A DNA stretch of 64,000 nt from Citrobacter sp. FP75 (GCF_018342065.1 NZ_JAFDOE010000006.1:1-64000); one strand, 5' to 3'. Numbered from the stretch's first letter, positions 21,041 to 32,386 are shown. The notes: generated by a model not told the origin, from the letters alone. A program made the numbers and translations.

Positions 21041-21077
21041 AAACCCTCGGGCAGAAATGTCCGGGGGTTTTTCTTTT
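21041..21077 (+). terminator. groSL terminator
   Basis: A stem AAACCCTCGG/CCGGGGGTTT with one T-G pair and a 10-base loop is followed by TTCTTTT. It lies after the ERIC element, so the repeat is transcribed with the operon. Confidence 0.85.
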
Positions 21078-21144
21078 GGTCATATTTTTAGTATATGATT
21101 CAGCTACGGACAAAACGTCCAGCGCATTGATTATGGGGAATAAC

Positions 21145-21498
21145 ATGCACGTGAAATATTTAGCAGGGATCGTTGGTGCCGCGCTACTGATGGCGGGTTG
21201 TAGCTCCAGCAACGAACTGAGTTCAGCCGGACAAAGCGTACGCTTTGTTGAAGAGAAGCCTGGTACAGAGTGTCAACTGGTTGGCACCGCAACCGGTAAG
21301 CAGAGCAACTGGCTTTCTGGTCAGCACGGCGAAGAAGGCGGCTCTATGCGTGGTGCGGCAAACGATCTGCGTAATCAGGCCGCAGCAATGGGCGGTAACG
21401 TGATTTATGGTGTTAGCAGCCCATCACAAGGTATGCTGTCGAGCTTTGTGCCGACCGCCAGCGAGATGATTGGTCAGGTTTATAAGTGCCCTAACTGA
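21145..21498 (+). CDS. yjeI: Lipoprotein YjeI (DUF4156)
   Basis: A 117-aa predicted lipoprotein. Signal peptide ends in the lipobox LMAGC with Cys19 as the lipidated residue. The mature part contains GTECQLVGTATGKQSNWLSG and a C-terminal QVYKCPN, nearly the E. coli YjeI sequence. DUF4156 function is unknown. Start ATG at 21145, after GGGGAATAAC. It is followed by an ERIC-like and a REP-like repeat. Confidence 0.93.
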   Translation: MHVKYLAGIVGAALLMAGCSSSNELSSAGQSVRFVEEKPGTECQLVGTATGKQSNWLSGQHGEEGGSMRGAANDLRNQAAAMGGNVIYGVSSPSQGMLSSFVPTASEMIGQVYKCPN

Positions 21499-21499
21499 T

Positions 21500-21602
21500 T
21501 ACACTTCATCTTTCAATCTGCCTCTTTGTTGGCTTCGCTGTGAAACCCCAGTCACATAGTTATCTATGCTCCTGGGGATTTCTTCGCTTGCTCGTAGGTC
21601 TG
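21500..21602 (-). repeat. ERIC-like element downstream of yjeI
   Basis: AACCCCAGTCACATAGTTAT followed by CTATGCTCCTGGGGATTTC preserves the ERIC core palindrome with a diverged centre, and TTGGCTTCGCT matches the flank. It lies between converging yjeI and yjeJ and abuts a REP-like palindrome. Confidence 0.8.
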
Positions 21603-21624
21603 ATAAGCGCAGCGCCATCAGGCA
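21594..21624. repeat. REP-like palindrome containing the yjeJ stop
   Basis: GTAGGTCTGATAAGCGC and GCGCCATCAGGCA form the arms of a REP-type palindrome. The TGA of yjeJ (21620-21618, minus strand) lies in its right arm. Confidence 0.7.
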
Positions 21625-22481
21625 TTCTGAGCTTTATGCGCAGACTGAACGTGTAAATGATGTAGCGCGCGCAGGCACTGATCCTGGGTGAGTTTTTGCG
21701 TTTTGTCACCCGTCAGCGTTCTGACAAACACCTGACACGGTACACCTGCAAGCTTTTTCAGTCTTGGGCTGAAATCGAGAAGTCGGCGTGAAATAGCTTC
21801 GACTTCTTTGCTGCCAGAAGGCATGCGGGTTTTCACTATTGAACCACAGAACTGAGCTTTACCTGTTTCGTCCTTATAGCTGTAGATCACCGCCAGATAA
21901 TGATTGAACAGATTATGCTTCCATTCAGGTTGTGTATAAGAATCGTATTCAAGATTGTCGTTTTGCTGACAATCAACATCATATAGCGGTAGGTAATCCA
22001 GTAATGATGTAATTCGTAGCGCCAACTCTCGCATGTTCGCATTATTTATTGCATGAATAATTGCATGAGCCAGAACCGTAATTTGCAGCTCATTAATTAA
22101 TAGTTCGCAGACTTGGCCATCATGCAGCGTAAGAGATAGCGTTAAGTTTTCGCCTTCGTCACTCACTAATGTCAGTGAGTTTACCCGACGATTAATATTT
22201 GCATTTTTAAGTTCATCTTCCTGAATTAATGGAATGTTTTCATGCATTTTCTGACTGGCTTTGTCGCGCTCTTTTTCATATTGCAAGCGAGCGTCTTCGC
22301 TAAGCTGGTGCTTTGCATGGAGCCTGCTCTCCAGCGCGATGAGCAGATCTCTTAGTCCAAGCGGAGAGAGAAAAAACAGCGACTCTTTATTTCTCGGTTC
22401 TTTTATCTTTAATGCCAGAGCAACAAATTCATTCTTCTGACGAATAACACCCGTATTAATGCCCTTAATACTAATGGCCAT
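21618..22481 (-). CDS. yjeJ: Uncharacterised protein YjeJ
   Basis: A 287-aa soluble protein matching E. coli YjeJ, whose function is unknown. Conserved stretches include LALKIKEPRNKESLFF near the start, LLDYLPLYDVDC in the middle and RRLLDFSPRLKKLAGVPCQV near the end. No signal peptide or membrane segment. The 3' end lies in a REP-like repeat, so the last residues may differ between strains. The gene is more AT-rich than groSL and faces yjeI. Confidence 0.9.
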   Translation of the reverse strand: MAISIKGINTGVIRQKNEFVALALKIKEPRNKESLFFLSPLGLRDLLIALESRLHAKHQLSEDARLQYEKERDKASQKMHENIPLIQEDELKNANINRRVNSLTLVSDEGENLTLSLTLHDGQVCELLINELQITVLAHAIIHAINNANMRELALRITSLLDYLPLYDVDCQQNDNLEYDSYTQPEWKHNLFNHYLAVIYSYKDETGKAQFCGSIVKTRMPSGSKEVEAISRRLLDFSPRLKKLAGVPCQVFVRTLTGDKTQKLTQDQCLRALHHLHVQSAHKAQNA

Positions 22482-22665
22482 AAAAGGTTCTCCCTAACCA
22501 TATATTTATTGAAAAATTAGATTTGAGTTTATTTATGTATTTTGCAAATAATTCATTGCACGCAGTCCGTTAAAATAGCACATATTAAAAGTGCGACTCC
22601 ACCTGCAGGGATATTAAATAGTCGGGATCGGTAATGAGTGTCCGTAACCGGACACTCACTAAGGA

Positions 22666-23694
22666 TTATTGCTGACGTAATTGTAGATCCAGTGGTGTTT
22701 TACTCGGCTCTCCACCAATTTCACGCGCCAGTTTAGGTACCATATAGCCGGAAACCAGCGTCAGTAACTCACGCATGATTTGACGAGCTTCGTCGTCGCT
22801 GACCATAAAGTGGGCTGCCCCCTGAACCTTATCCAGTACGTGCAGGTAATAGGGCATCACTCCAGCATCAAATAGCGCGTTGCTGAGATTCGCCAGCGTC
22901 TGAGCGTTGTCGTTCACACCGCGTAACAACACGCTTTGGTTGAGCAGCGTGACGCCAGCCTGACGCAGTTTTGCCATCGCCTGACGAAATGTCACATCGA
23001 TTTCGTTGGCGTGGTTAATGTGATTCACCAGCAGAATTTGCAGGGCAGAGCGCGCAAAGCGTTCGGCCAGACCCTCGGTAATTCGCGCCGGAATGACAAT
23101 CGGCAAACGGCTGTGAATACGCAGGCGTTTAATATGCGGGATGGCTTCCAACTGTGTGAGCAACCAGTCCAGTTCGTGGTCTTTGGCCATTAGCGGATCG
23201 CCGCCGGAGAAGATAATTTCATCCAGTTCCGGGTGCGCTGAGATGTAATCCAGCGCAGCCTGCCAGTTACGCTTGTTCCCCTGGTTTTCGGCATAGGGGA
23301 AGTGGCGACGGAAGCAGTAGCGGCAGTTGACCGCACAGCCGCCTTTTACCAGCAGTAACGCCCGGTTGCGATACTTATGTAGCAATCCTGGCACGACGCT
23401 GTGCTGTTCCTCCAGCGGGTCGGTCGAGAACCCTGGAGCTGCAACGAACTCATCCTGCGAGGTAAGAACCTGGCGCAGCAGCGGATCGTTGGGATTGCCT
23501 TTTTCCATACGTGCGATAAACGAACGCGGGACGCGCAGGGCAAAAAGACGTTTTGCCTCACGACCTGCGAGCAAACTTTCATCAGCGTCTATATTCAAAA
23601 GACGTAATAGTTCATCCGGATCGGTGAGAACATCGGCAAGTTGTACTAACCAATCTTCTCTGGATGGGGTGTTTAGGGTTACAATATGCGCCAT
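22666..23694 (-). CDS. epmB: EF-P-(R)-beta-lysine synthesis enzyme EpmB
   Basis: A 342-aa radical SAM, PLP-dependent lysine 2,3-aminomutase that makes (R)-beta-lysine for modification of EF-P Lys34. The radical SAM cluster motif is in [16 protein letters not shown] (CxxxCxxC), followed by IIFSGGDPL. Family-typical length. Divergent from efp with only 40 bases between the starts, so substrate protein and modifying enzyme share a promoter region. epmA, the ligase, lies about 8.7 kb to the right. Confidence 0.96.
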   Translation of the reverse strand: MAHIVTLNTPSREDWLVQLADVLTDPDELLRLLNIDADESLLAGREAKRLFALRVPRSFIARMEKGNPNDPLLRQVLTSQDEFVAAPGFSTDPLEEQHSVVPGLLHKYRNRALLLVKGGCAVNCRYCFRRHFPYAENQGNKRNWQAALDYISAHPELDEIIFSGGDPLMAKDHELDWLLTQLEAIPHIKRLRIHSRLPIVIPARITEGLAERFARSALQILLVNHINHANEIDVTFRQAMAKLRQAGVTLLNQSVLLRGVNDNAQTLANLSNALFDAGVMPYYLHVLDKVQGAAHFMVSDDEARQIMRELLTLVSGYMVPKLAREIGGEPSKTPLDLQLRQQ

Positions 23695-23734
23695 TTTGTG
23701 GCTTAGCTACCAGTTAACAATTTCAGAGGGCCTT

Positions 23735-24301
23735 ATGGCGACTTACTATAGCAACGATTTTCGTGCCGGTCTTAAAATCATGATGGACGGCGAACCTTAT
23801 GCGGTTGAAGCCAGTGAATTCGTTAAACCGGGTAAAGGCCAGGCTTTCGCACGCGTTAAGCTGCGCCGCCTGCTGACCGGTACTCGTGTAGAGAAAACCT
23901 TCAAATCCACCGACTCCGCTGAAGGCGCAGACGTTGTAGATATGAACCTGACTTACCTGTACAACGACGGTGAGTTCTATCATTTCATGAACAACTCCAC
24001 TTTCGAACAGCTTGCTGCTGACGAGAAAGCGGTAGGCGATAGCGCTAAATGGCTGCTGGATCAGGCCGAGTGCATCGTAACCCTGTGGAACGGCCAGCCT
24101 ATCTCCGTGACCCCGCCGAACTTTGTTGAGCTGGAAATCATTGAAACCGACCCTGGTCTGAAAGGCGACACCGCAGGTACGGGTGGTAAACCAGCGACTC
24201 TGTCCACCGGCGCTGTCGTTAAAGTTCCGCTGTTCGTACAGATCGGCGAAGTGATCAAAGTGGATACTCGCTCAGGCGAATACGTTTCCCGCGTTAAGTA
24301 A
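23735..24301 (+). CDS. efp: Translation elongation factor P
   Basis: A 188-aa three-domain factor that relieves ribosome stalling at polyproline stretches. Lys34 in [10 protein letters not shown] is the site of beta-lysylation by EpmA. The start ATG at 23735 gives [12 protein letters not shown], identical to E. coli; the reading frame is open far upstream but only as antisense to epmB. Divergent from epmB, followed by ecnA 56 bases later. Confidence 0.98.
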   Translation: MATYYSNDFRAGLKIMMDGEPYAVEASEFVKPGKGQAFARVKLRRLLTGTRVEKTFKSTDSAEGADVVDMNLTYLYNDGEFYHFMNNSTFEQLAADEKAVGDSAKWLLDQAECIVTLWNGQPISVTPPNFVELEIIETDPGLKGDTAGTGGKPATLSTGAVVKVPLFVQIGEVIKVDTRSGEYVSRVK

Positions 24302-24357
24302 TCCATCCTATTTGATCTATGGCGCAGGCCGCTGCGCCATACTTTTCCAGGGCAGGA

Positions 24358-24492
24358 ATGATGAAACGTCTTCTCGGTCTTGTAATGTTTATCCTGTTCA
24401 CCAGCACACTTCTGACGGGCTGTAATACCGCGCGTGGCTTCGGTGAAGACATCAAACATCTTGGTAGTTCAATCTCTCACGCAGCCAGCTGA
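24358..24492 (+). CDS. ecnA: Entericidin A lipoprotein (antidote)
   Basis: A 44-aa lipoprotein with a lipobox LLTGC (Cys22) and the mature segment CNTARGFGEDIKHLGSS, the entericidin A pattern. In E. coli ecnA and ecnB form a pair in which EcnB promotes lysis in stationary phase and EcnA counteracts it. Two adjacent ATG codons (24358 and 24361) follow GGCAGG. The signal peptide seems a few residues longer than in E. coli. It precedes ecnB by 107 bases. Confidence 0.93.
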   Translation: MMKRLLGLVMFILFTSTLLTGCNTARGFGEDIKHLGSSISHAAS

Positions 24493-24561
24493 ACCTTTCA
24501 TAATGTCTTAAAAACGCGCGTTTATCCGCCAACTCTCCGGATCTTGTCTATCATTAAGTAG

Positions 24562-24568
24562 CTATACA
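24562..24568 (+). promoter_or_regulatory. Candidate -10 element of the ecnB promoter
   Basis: CTATACA lies 32 bases before the ecnB start and resembles the sigma-S preferred -10 element CTATACT. In E. coli ecnB depends on sigma-S. No clear -35 is present, as is common for such promoters. Confidence 0.4.
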
Positions 24569-24599
24569 CAAACAATATTGGCTAGAAAAGGAAGACGTT

Positions 24600-24746
24600 A
24601 TGGTTAAGAAAACAATTGCTGCGATCTTTTCTGTGTTGGTACTTTCTTCTGTTTTAACCGCGTGCAATACGACACGAGGTGTTGGGCAGGACATTTCTGA
24701 AGGTGGTAGTGCCATCTCCGGTGCAGCGACAAAAGCTCAGCAATAG
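24600..24746 (+). CDS. ecnB: Entericidin B lipoprotein (toxin)
   Basis: A 48-aa lipoprotein, the length of E. coli EcnB. Lipobox VLTAC (Cys22), then [19 protein letters not shown]. Its N-terminal mature motif repeats that of EcnA (CNTxRGxGxDI), showing the pair arose by duplication. It is a membrane-acting bacteriolytic lipoprotein. Start ATG at 24600 follows AGGAAG. ecnR lies convergently just downstream. Confidence 0.95.
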   Translation: MVKKTIAAIFSVLVLSSVLTACNTTRGVGQDISEGGSAISGAATKAQQ

Positions 24747-24751
24747 TCATG

Positions 24752-24778
24752 AACGGTACGACGTTGCGTCGTACCGTT
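24752..24778. terminator. Bidirectional hairpin between ecnB and ecnR
   Basis: An 11-bp perfect stem AACGGTACGAC/GTCGTACCGTT with a 5-base loop lies just after the ecnB stop and ends within the ecnR stop codon. T runs on either side are modest, so it may terminate weakly in both directions. Confidence 0.7.
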
Positions 24779-25376
24779 AATTCATTTTCTCCGGCAGTGA
24801 CAGAAACGGTGAAAAACGGTTTCCTAAATGCAGCTTGATACGAATATTACGTTTGTAGGTGTAGACCGTTTTGCCATGAATGCCGAGCGCGGCGGCTATT
24901 GCGTTGTTACTCACGCCGTCCATCCACATCGACTGTACTTTCTCTTCCTGCGGCGTAAGTAATGGTGTCGCGTTTTTGGTCGTCTTCAGCGCAGGACGAA
25001 CGCGTAGCGCGTCCTGAATACTGTCTGACAGTTCAGTTAACAGGGTGCGTTTGGATAATACCGAATGGATGGAGTATTGCGGGTTATGGGCGGGTACAGG
25101 CTCTCTGTCTCCTGATTGCAGTAAAATCAGAGGGATCGGGCCGCAGCTCATAAAAAAAGGCGCAATCGGTGGGCTGGAGTGCACATCGCTGAGAAAACCA
25201 TATAAATCAGCGATCACCAGATGCGGTTTCCACTGCGAAATATGCTCTTTTGCCAGTAAGAGGTTATTGATTCCTGATACCAGAAACGAAGAATTGAACC
25301 GACCAGAATGATTAAGCAAGGCCTCGATCCCCGTGCGGGTAAAGTGGCACCGGTCAATCACTAAAATTTTATGCAT
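24777..25376 (-). CDS. ecnR: LuxR-type regulator of the entericidin locus
   Basis: A 199-aa protein with a response-regulator-like N-terminus and a C-terminal LuxR/GerE helix-turn-helix at about residues 138-190 (LLTPQEEKVQSMWMDGVSN, then IHGKTVYTYKRNIRIKL). The receiver-like part keeps an aspartate at position 57 (VIADLYGF) and one at 8 (VIDRC), but the usual acidic pair is reduced to a single residue. No histidine kinase is nearby. A LuxR-type gene at this place has been described in Citrobacter as entR/ecnR; the name is from memory. Absent from this position in E. coli K-12. Confidence 0.72.
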   Translation of the reverse strand: MHKILVIDRCHFTRTGIEALLNHSGRFNSSFLVSGINNLLLAKEHISQWKPHLVIADLYGFLSDVHSSPPIAPFFMSCGPIPLILLQSGDREPVPAHNPQYSIHSVLSKRTLLTELSDSIQDALRVRPALKTTKNATPLLTPQEEKVQSMWMDGVSNNAIAAALGIHGKTVYTYKRNIRIKLHLGNRFSPFLSLPEKMN

Positions 25377-25572
25377 AAACTTTTCGCATTCAGAAGTGGG
25401 GCAAACGGCTTCCTGACTTCAGAAAGCCCTTCATCATAGAGAACTCCGATGAGTGCCAAATGCGGGAACTACGCTGCTAATTGTGCTTAATTCTTGCTTT
25501 AAGCAGACAATTGATAAAAAGGTTGAAATTCATTTTCTCTCGGGCAAAAATGCCTTTTCATACTTTGGCGTT

Positions 25573-25614
25573 GCGGGACGACCTGCACACGCTTTTCTCA
25601 CCGGGGACGGCCCC
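25573..25614 (+). promoter_or_regulatory. Guanidine-II (mini-ykkC) riboswitch
   Basis: Two short hairpins occur in tandem: GCGGG-ACGA-CCTGC (25573-25586) and GGGG-ACGG-CCCC (25603-25614). Paired hairpins with ACGR loops define the mini-ykkC class, which binds guanidinium. The second hairpin ends 10 bases before the GGAG ribosome binding site of sugE, so control is probably at translation initiation. sugE exports guanidinium, which fits. Confidence 0.93.
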
Positions 25615-25635
25615 ATTATTTATCTGGAGCCTGAT

Positions 25636-25953
25636 ATGTCCTGGATCGTTTTGCTCGTTGCTGGCCTGCTCGAAGTTGTCTGGGCAATTGGCCTGAAATA
25701 TACCCACGGTTTTACCCGTCTGACGCCGAGCATTATTACCATTGCGGCCATGATCGTCAGTATCGCTATGCTTTCCTGGGCGATGCGAACGCTGCCGGTT
25801 GGTACGGCCTACGCGGTCTGGACCGGCATTGGCGCGGTAGGGGCTGCGATCACCGGTATTCTGTTGCTCGGTGAATCGGCCAACCCGGCCCGTTTGCTGA
25901 GCCTGGGTCTGATTGTCGCAGGAATTATTGGTCTGAAGCTTAGCACCCACTAA
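25636..25953 (+). CDS. sugE: Guanidinium exporter Gdx/SugE
   Basis: A 105-aa small multidrug resistance family protein with four membrane segments. It exports guanidinium in exchange for protons; Glu13 in [11 protein letters not shown] is the central binding residue. The ATG at 25636 gives [10 protein letters not shown], the E. coli length; the frame is open upstream through the riboswitch but those codons are not coding. Expression is expected to be induced by guanidine through the upstream riboswitch. Its stop overlaps that of blc on the other strand. Confidence 0.96.
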   Translation: MSWIVLLVAGLLEVVWAIGLKYTHGFTRLTPSIITIAAMIVSIAMLSWAMRTLPVGTAYAVWTGIGAVGAAITGILLLGESANPARLLSLGLIVAGIIGLKLSTH

Positions 25954-26483
25954 GCGCCGGGTTGTTTCACCCAAATCAGTTTATTCACCTCAAACCCTTC
26001 CCGGGTCGCGACAGCCAGCATCTGTTGTTTCATTTCATCTGAAATAGTGGGTGTCCGTGAGAGGATCCACAGGTAGTCGCGGTCCGGGCCACAGACCAGC
26101 GCATGGCGATATTCCCTATCGAGCGCAATCACGTTATACCCGCCATAGAAAGGGCCGAAGAACGAGACCTTGAGCGCAGCACGGTTTGGGTCGCCGGTGA
26201 AGTAGGCTTTACCCTCGGTTTTCTGCCACATTTCCCTGTCCGGGTTATAGCCCTTGTTGATCACGTTGATACCGCCGTCGTCGCGCAGGCTGTAGGTGGC
26301 GGTGACTTTATCCAGCCCACGCTCGAAGCGATGATCGAAGCGTGCGATTTCGTACCAGGTCCCGAGATAGCGTTTAGCATCAAAGTTATTTACAACGGTA
26401 ACGCCTTTGGGCGGCGTGGGGGAACTGCAAGCGACGACCAGAAATGCAGCCGTAACTGCAGCAACGACGGGCAGAATGCGCAT
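25950..26483 (-). CDS. blc: Outer-membrane lipocalin Blc
   Basis: A 177-aa bacterial lipocalin, anchored to the outer membrane and thought to bind lysophospholipids. Lipobox LVVAC with Cys19; lipocalin motif [17 protein letters not shown] near residue 41, and YLWILSRTP near the end. The chosen ATG at 26483 matches E. coli Blc; a 19-residue upstream extension has no support. It lies downstream of ampC in the same direction, 91 bases apart, as in E. coli. Confidence 0.96.
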   Translation of the reverse strand: MRILPVVAAVTAAFLVVACSSPTPPKGVTVVNNFDAKRYLGTWYEIARFDHRFERGLDKVTATYSLRDDGGINVINKGYNPDREMWQKTEGKAYFTGDPNRAALKVSFFGPFYGGYNVIALDREYRHALVCGPDRDYLWILSRTPTISDEMKQQMLAVATREGFEVNKLIWVKQPGA

Positions 26484-26574
26484 GGGATTTTCCTTGCTGT
26501 TTTTTGTTAAGTGTAGATGACAGCAGGAAAAAAAGAGCAAGGAAGGAGGTCCGAATATTCGGACCTCACGTTAT

Positions 26575-28724
<2,150 letters not shown>

Positions 28725-28727
<3 letters not shown>

Positions 28728-28749
28728 AAAGGCCCGCCAGCGGCGGGCC
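28725..28749. terminator. frdABCD terminator, at the ampR stop
   Basis: The stem GGCCCGCC/GGCGGGCC (28731-28738, 28742-28749) with a 3-base loop is followed on the minus strand by TTTTTA. It ends the frd operon, and the minus-strand T tract overlaps the ampR stop codon. In E. coli the equivalent hairpin is known as the ampC attenuator. Confidence 0.92.
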
Positions 28750-28768
28750 AGATAAGCAGCGTATGCGA

Positions 28769-29128
28769 TTAGATGGTCAGAATACCGATCGCTGTTACAA
28801 CGGTCAGGATCGCAGCCAGACCGTAGAATACCCACTTGCCAGCCGGCACGTGGATTTTCAGGTCATGCATCGCGTGGTGCATGCGGTGTAAACCACACCA
28901 CAGCGGCAGAACGATCATCAGGAAAAGGAATGCACGTCCGATGAAGCTCTGGGCAAATGCCATAATGCGCTCATAGCTCAGCGCGTCGCCCGGAAACAGA
29001 CCCAGCGGTAGCATAATACCCACCAGCAGAACCACTACCGGCGCAATGATCGCGCCCCACATACCACCTGCACCAAACAGTCCCCAAAATACGGGTTCGT
29101 CAGAGCGTTTTGGATTTGGATTAATCAT
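28769..29128 (-). CDS. frdD: Fumarate reductase membrane anchor FrdD
   Basis: A 119-aa inner-membrane subunit with three hydrophobic segments that, with FrdC, anchors the FrdAB enzyme and forms the menaquinol site. Begins [16 protein letters not shown], contains [13 protein letters not shown], and ends [13 protein letters not shown]. The start at 29128 matches the E. coli length. Last gene of frdABCD, 10 bases after frdC. Confidence 0.97.
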   Translation of the reverse strand: MINPNPKRSDEPVFWGLFGAGGMWGAIIAPVVVLLVGIMLPLGLFPGDALSYERIMAFAQSFIGRAFLFLMIVLPLWCGLHRMHHAMHDLKIHVPAGKWVFYGLAAILTVVTAIGILTI

Positions 29129-29138
29129 CCCGGACTCC

Positions 29139-29534
29139 TTACCAGTACAGGGCAACATACAGAATGACTACGGTCGCAACCGCAGTAACTACCCAGAGAC
29201 CTTTGATAATCGGCTCTGGCCCCATTTTTTCGTCTTTTACGATGATGTTGGCCGCTTTTGGCGCCAGTTCAAACCAGGTCTTGGTATGCAGCAGCGCTGC
29301 TGCCAGCACGACCAGGTTAAGGATCACCACCACTGGGTTTTGCAAAAAGCTGACAAAGCCCATCCAGGATTCAGCGCCATGCTTGAGGGCAAACAGGCCG
29401 AAAATCAGTTCGATACTGAACCAGACTGCCGGAACTGCTGTACCTTCGCGCAGCATGTAAAAGCGATAAAACGGCAGTTTTTTCCACCAGGTGGACGTCA
29501 TTGGCCGCACATAGGGTTTGCGTTTAGTCGTCAT
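29139..29534 (-). CDS. frdC: Fumarate reductase membrane anchor FrdC
   Basis: A 131-aa inner-membrane subunit, the E. coli length, with three hydrophobic segments. It starts [20 protein letters not shown] and includes the quinone-site region [19 protein letters not shown] with the conserved Glu. Together with FrdD it binds menaquinol and anchors the catalytic subunits. Ten bases separate it from both neighbours in the frd operon. Confidence 0.97.
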   Translation of the reverse strand: MTTKRKPYVRPMTSTWWKKLPFYRFYMLREGTAVPAVWFSIELIFGLFALKHGAESWMGFVSFLQNPVVVILNLVVLAAALLHTKTWFELAPKAANIIVKDEKMGPEPIIKGLWVVTAVATVVILYVALYW

Positions 29535-29544
29535 CTTGCACTCC

Positions 29545-30279
29545 TTAGCGTGGTTTCAGGGTTGCGATAAGAAAGTCTTTTGAACTTTCTACTTTACCCT
29601 GCTGAATGGCCGCAGCCGGATCGACGTGTTTCGGGCAGACTTCGGAGCAGTAGCCCACGAAAGTACAGGTCCAAACGCCGTTCGGGCTGTTTAACTGCGC
29701 CATACGCTCCTTCTTACCGTGGTCGCGGCTGTCTTCGTTATAACGATGCGCCAGGGTGATTGCAGCCGGTCCAATGAACTCAGGATTCAGGCCGAACTGC
29801 GGGCACGCGGCATAGCACAGACCACAGTTGATGCAACCGGAGAACTGATGATACTTCGCCATCTGCGCCGGAGTCTGGGTGTTTGGACCCTGATCCGGAG
29901 TGCGTGGGTTACCAATGATGTACGGCTTGATAGCTTCCAGGCTTTCGATAAAGTGCGTCATATCGACAACCAGATCGCGTTCAATCGGGAAGTTGCCCAG
30001 CGCTTCAACCTTCATGCCGTTGGTGTATTCACGCAGGAAGGTTTTGCACGCCAACTTAGGCACGTTATTGACCATCATGCCGCAGGAGCCGCAGATTGCC
30101 ATACGGCAGGACCAGCGATAGCTCAGATCCGGTGCCAGGTTATCTTTGATGTAGCCCAACGCATCCAGCAGCGACGTTGTTTCATCATAAGGAACTTCAT
30201 AGAAAGCACTGTGCGGCGCGGTATCGGTTTCCGGGTTATAGCGCACCACCTCAACTTTCAGGTTTTTCATCTCAGCCAT
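29545..30279 (-). CDS. frdB: Fumarate reductase iron-sulfur subunit FrdB
   Basis: A 244-aa electron-transfer subunit carrying three iron-sulfur clusters: a [2Fe-2S] cluster from [14 protein letters not shown] plus a later Cys, and [4Fe-4S] and [3Fe-4S] clusters from [12 protein letters not shown] and [12 protein letters not shown]. The ATG at 30279 gives [17 protein letters not shown] and overlaps the end of frdA by 8 bases; an upstream arginine-rich extension is not used. It relays electrons from menaquinol to the flavin in FrdA. Confidence 0.97.
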   Translation of the reverse strand: MAEMKNLKVEVVRYNPETDTAPHSAFYEVPYDETTSLLDALGYIKDNLAPDLSYRWSCRMAICGSCGMMVNNVPKLACKTFLREYTNGMKVEALGNFPIERDLVVDMTHFIESLEAIKPYIIGNPRTPDQGPNTQTPAQMAKYHQFSGCINCGLCYAACPQFGLNPEFIGPAAITLAHRYNEDSRDHGKKERMAQLNSPNGVWTCTFVGYCSEVCPKHVDPAAAIQQGKVESSKDFLIATLKPR

Positions 30280-32062
30280 TCGCCTTCTCCTTCTTATCGG
30301 CTGCTTCCGCTTCGCCACCATACATACGTTTAGCTGGCGGCAGAGTGGTGATTTTCACGTCGCTGTATTCCAGGCGAGTTGTGCCGTCAGCATCGCGGAA
30401 GGCGAGGGTGTGTTTGAGGAAATTGACGTCGTCACGCTCGGTGCAGCCTTCATCCAGACGCTGATGCGCGCCGCGGGATTCTTTACGTGCCAGAGCAGAG
30501 TGCGCCATACATTCAGCAACGTTCAGACCGTGACCCAGCTCGATGGTGTACAGCAGGTCGGTGTTGAAGACGCTGGAGGTATCGGTGATACGCACGCGCT
30601 TGAAGCGTTCCTGCAGTTCGGCCAGCTTATCAACGGTTTTCTGCATGAGTTCCGGCGTACGGTAGATACCGCAACCTTCTTCCATAGACAGACCCATTTC
30701 GTCGCGGATTTTGGACCAGTTTTCGTTGCCTTCCTGGTTAACCAGATCTTTCAGACGTTTTTCAACGCCAGCAACCTGCGCGTCGAGTGCTGCACCGTTT
30801 GCAGCGCCTGCAGTTGAAGCGCGTTCCATCGCTTTCTCACCGGCCATGCGGCCAAAGACCACCAGCTCTGCCAGAGAGTTAGAGCCCAGACGGTTAGCGC
30901 CATGCAGACCAACAGACGAACATTCGCCGACGGCGAACAGACCCTTAATGCGGGTTTCACAGTGCTGATCGGTTTCGATACCGCCCATGGTGTAGTGCGC
31001 GGTCGGACGTACCGGGATCGGTTCTTTAACCGGATCGACACCCACGTAGGCTTTGGCCAGTTCGCAGATGAACGGTAAGCGCTCGAGCAGTTTTTTCTCG
31101 CCGAGGTGACGCAGGTCGAGGTAAACCACATCGCCACGCGGGGTGGAAATGGTGTTGCCTTTACGCCATTCGTGCCAGAACGCCTGAGAAACTTTGTCAC
31201 GCGGACCCAGTTCCATATATTTGTTCTTCGGCTCGCCCAGCGGAGTTTCCGGGCCCATGCCGTAGTCCTGCAGATAGCGATAGCCATCTTTGTTGACCAG
31301 AATACCACCTTCACCACGGCAGCCTTCGGTCATCAGGATGCCGGAACCTGGCAGACCAGTCGGGTGATACTGAACGAATTCCATATCACGCAGCGGAACG
31401 CCGTGGCTCAGCGCCATGCCCATACCGTCGCCGGTGACGATGCCGCCGTTAGTGTTGTAACGGTACACACGGCCTGCGCCGCCTGTTGCCATGACAACCG
31501 CGTTAGCACGGATTTGCATCAGCGTGCCTTCCATCATGTTCATCGCAACCAGGCCGCGAGCCTGACCGTCATCAACCAGGATGTCCAGGACGAAGTGTTC
31601 GTCGAAACGCTGAATTTGCGGGAACTGCAAAGATGTCTGGAACAGCGTATGCAGCATATGGAAGCCGGTTTTATCCGCGGCAAACCAAGTACGCTCAATT
31701 TTCATACCGCCGAAGCGACGTACGTTGACGCTACCGTCTTCACGACGGCTCCATGGACAACCCCATTGTTCCAGTTGCGTCATTTCAGTTGGGCAGTGGT
31801 GGACAAAGTAATCCACGACATCCTGCTCACACAGCCAGTCTCCGCCAGCTACCGTATCGTGAAAATGGTAGTCAAAGCTGTCATGATCCTGCGCGACAGC
31901 AGCAGAGCCGCCTTCGGCAGCAACGGTATGGCTGCGCATTGGGTACACTTTTGAGATCAGTGCGATTTTAGCGTTGGGATTTGCTTGTGCGGCAGCAATT
32001 GCAGCACGTAATCCCGCGCCACCGGCGCCAATTATGGCAAGATCGGCTTGAAAGGTTTGCAC
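30272..32062 (-). CDS. frdA: Fumarate reductase flavoprotein subunit FrdA
   Basis: A 596-aa catalytic subunit that reduces fumarate to succinate in anaerobic respiration. It has the FAD-binding [14 protein letters not shown] motif and the covalent FAD histidine in [11 protein letters not shown] (His45 counting Met). The start is GTG at 32062, as in E. coli; the longer frame to 32125 is not supported. The C-terminus ([15 protein letters not shown]) is six residues shorter than the E. coli protein as I recall it. First gene of frdABCD; an FNR-like site lies upstream. Confidence 0.97.
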   Translation of the reverse strand: MQTFQADLAIIGAGGAGLRAAIAAAQANPNAKIALISKVYPMRSHTVAAEGGSAAVAQDHDSFDYHFHDTVAGGDWLCEQDVVDYFVHHCPTEMTQLEQWGCPWSRREDGSVNVRRFGGMKIERTWFAADKTGFHMLHTLFQTSLQFPQIQRFDEHFVLDILVDDGQARGLVAMNMMEGTLMQIRANAVVMATGGAGRVYRYNTNGGIVTGDGMGMALSHGVPLRDMEFVQYHPTGLPGSGILMTEGCRGEGGILVNKDGYRYLQDYGMGPETPLGEPKNKYMELGPRDKVSQAFWHEWRKGNTISTPRGDVVYLDLRHLGEKKLLERLPFICELAKAYVGVDPVKEPIPVRPTAHYTMGGIETDQHCETRIKGLFAVGECSSVGLHGANRLGSNSLAELVVFGRMAGEKAMERASTAGAANGAALDAQVAGVEKRLKDLVNQEGNENWSKIRDEMGLSMEEGCGIYRTPELMQKTVDKLAELQERFKRVRITDTSSVFNTDLLYTIELGHGLNVAECMAHSALARKESRGAHQRLDEGCTERDDVNFLKHTLAFRDADGTTRLEYSDVKITTLPPAKRMYGGEAEAADKKEKANG

Positions 32063-32241
32063 GACATTCCTCCAGATTGTTGTTATTTCATCCCCGCCCG
32101 TAATCAGATGCTTCATCTGAGTCAAACGGGTTATGAACGCGTTTCCACTGCTCCTTTATAGGTACAATAGTATAGTCTCAGGGAGGTGAGGGAAATTTGA
32201 CGTGTTCGATTTTTTTAGCGTATCACAGGGGTGAATTATCA

Positions 32242-32255
32242 TTGATTTTGATTAA
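32242..32255 (-). promoter_or_regulatory. Candidate FNR site of the frd promoter
   Basis: TTGAT-TTTG-ATTAA differs at one base from the FNR consensus TTGAT-N4-ATCAA. About 29 bases nearer the gene, TACGCT on the minus strand (32222-32217) could be the -10, so the site would be near -40. FNR activation of frd is known in E. coli. The 324-base frdA-epmA gap otherwise holds only AT-rich sequence and the epmA ribosome binding site. Confidence 0.55.
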
Positions 32256-32386
32256 TTTAATTACTAAACCACCCAATGTTGCTTTTTTTAGCTACCCGTC
32301 CGTGTTTGTTATTCCCCCCTGAAATTTGTCTCGCTAACGCGTTACGAGTAGACTTCGTGCCCTTGTCTTAAATCGGAGAAACAACC

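Noticed and set aside
23327..23734. An N-terminal extension of efp
   Set aside because: The frame is open upstream of 23735 only because it is antisense to epmB. EF-P starts at MATYYSNDF with its Lys34 in the expected place.
24358..24746. ecnA-ecnB as a classical type I or II toxin-antitoxin module
   Set aside because: Both products are lipoproteins with the known entericidin pattern, so no new toxin-antitoxin type is needed.
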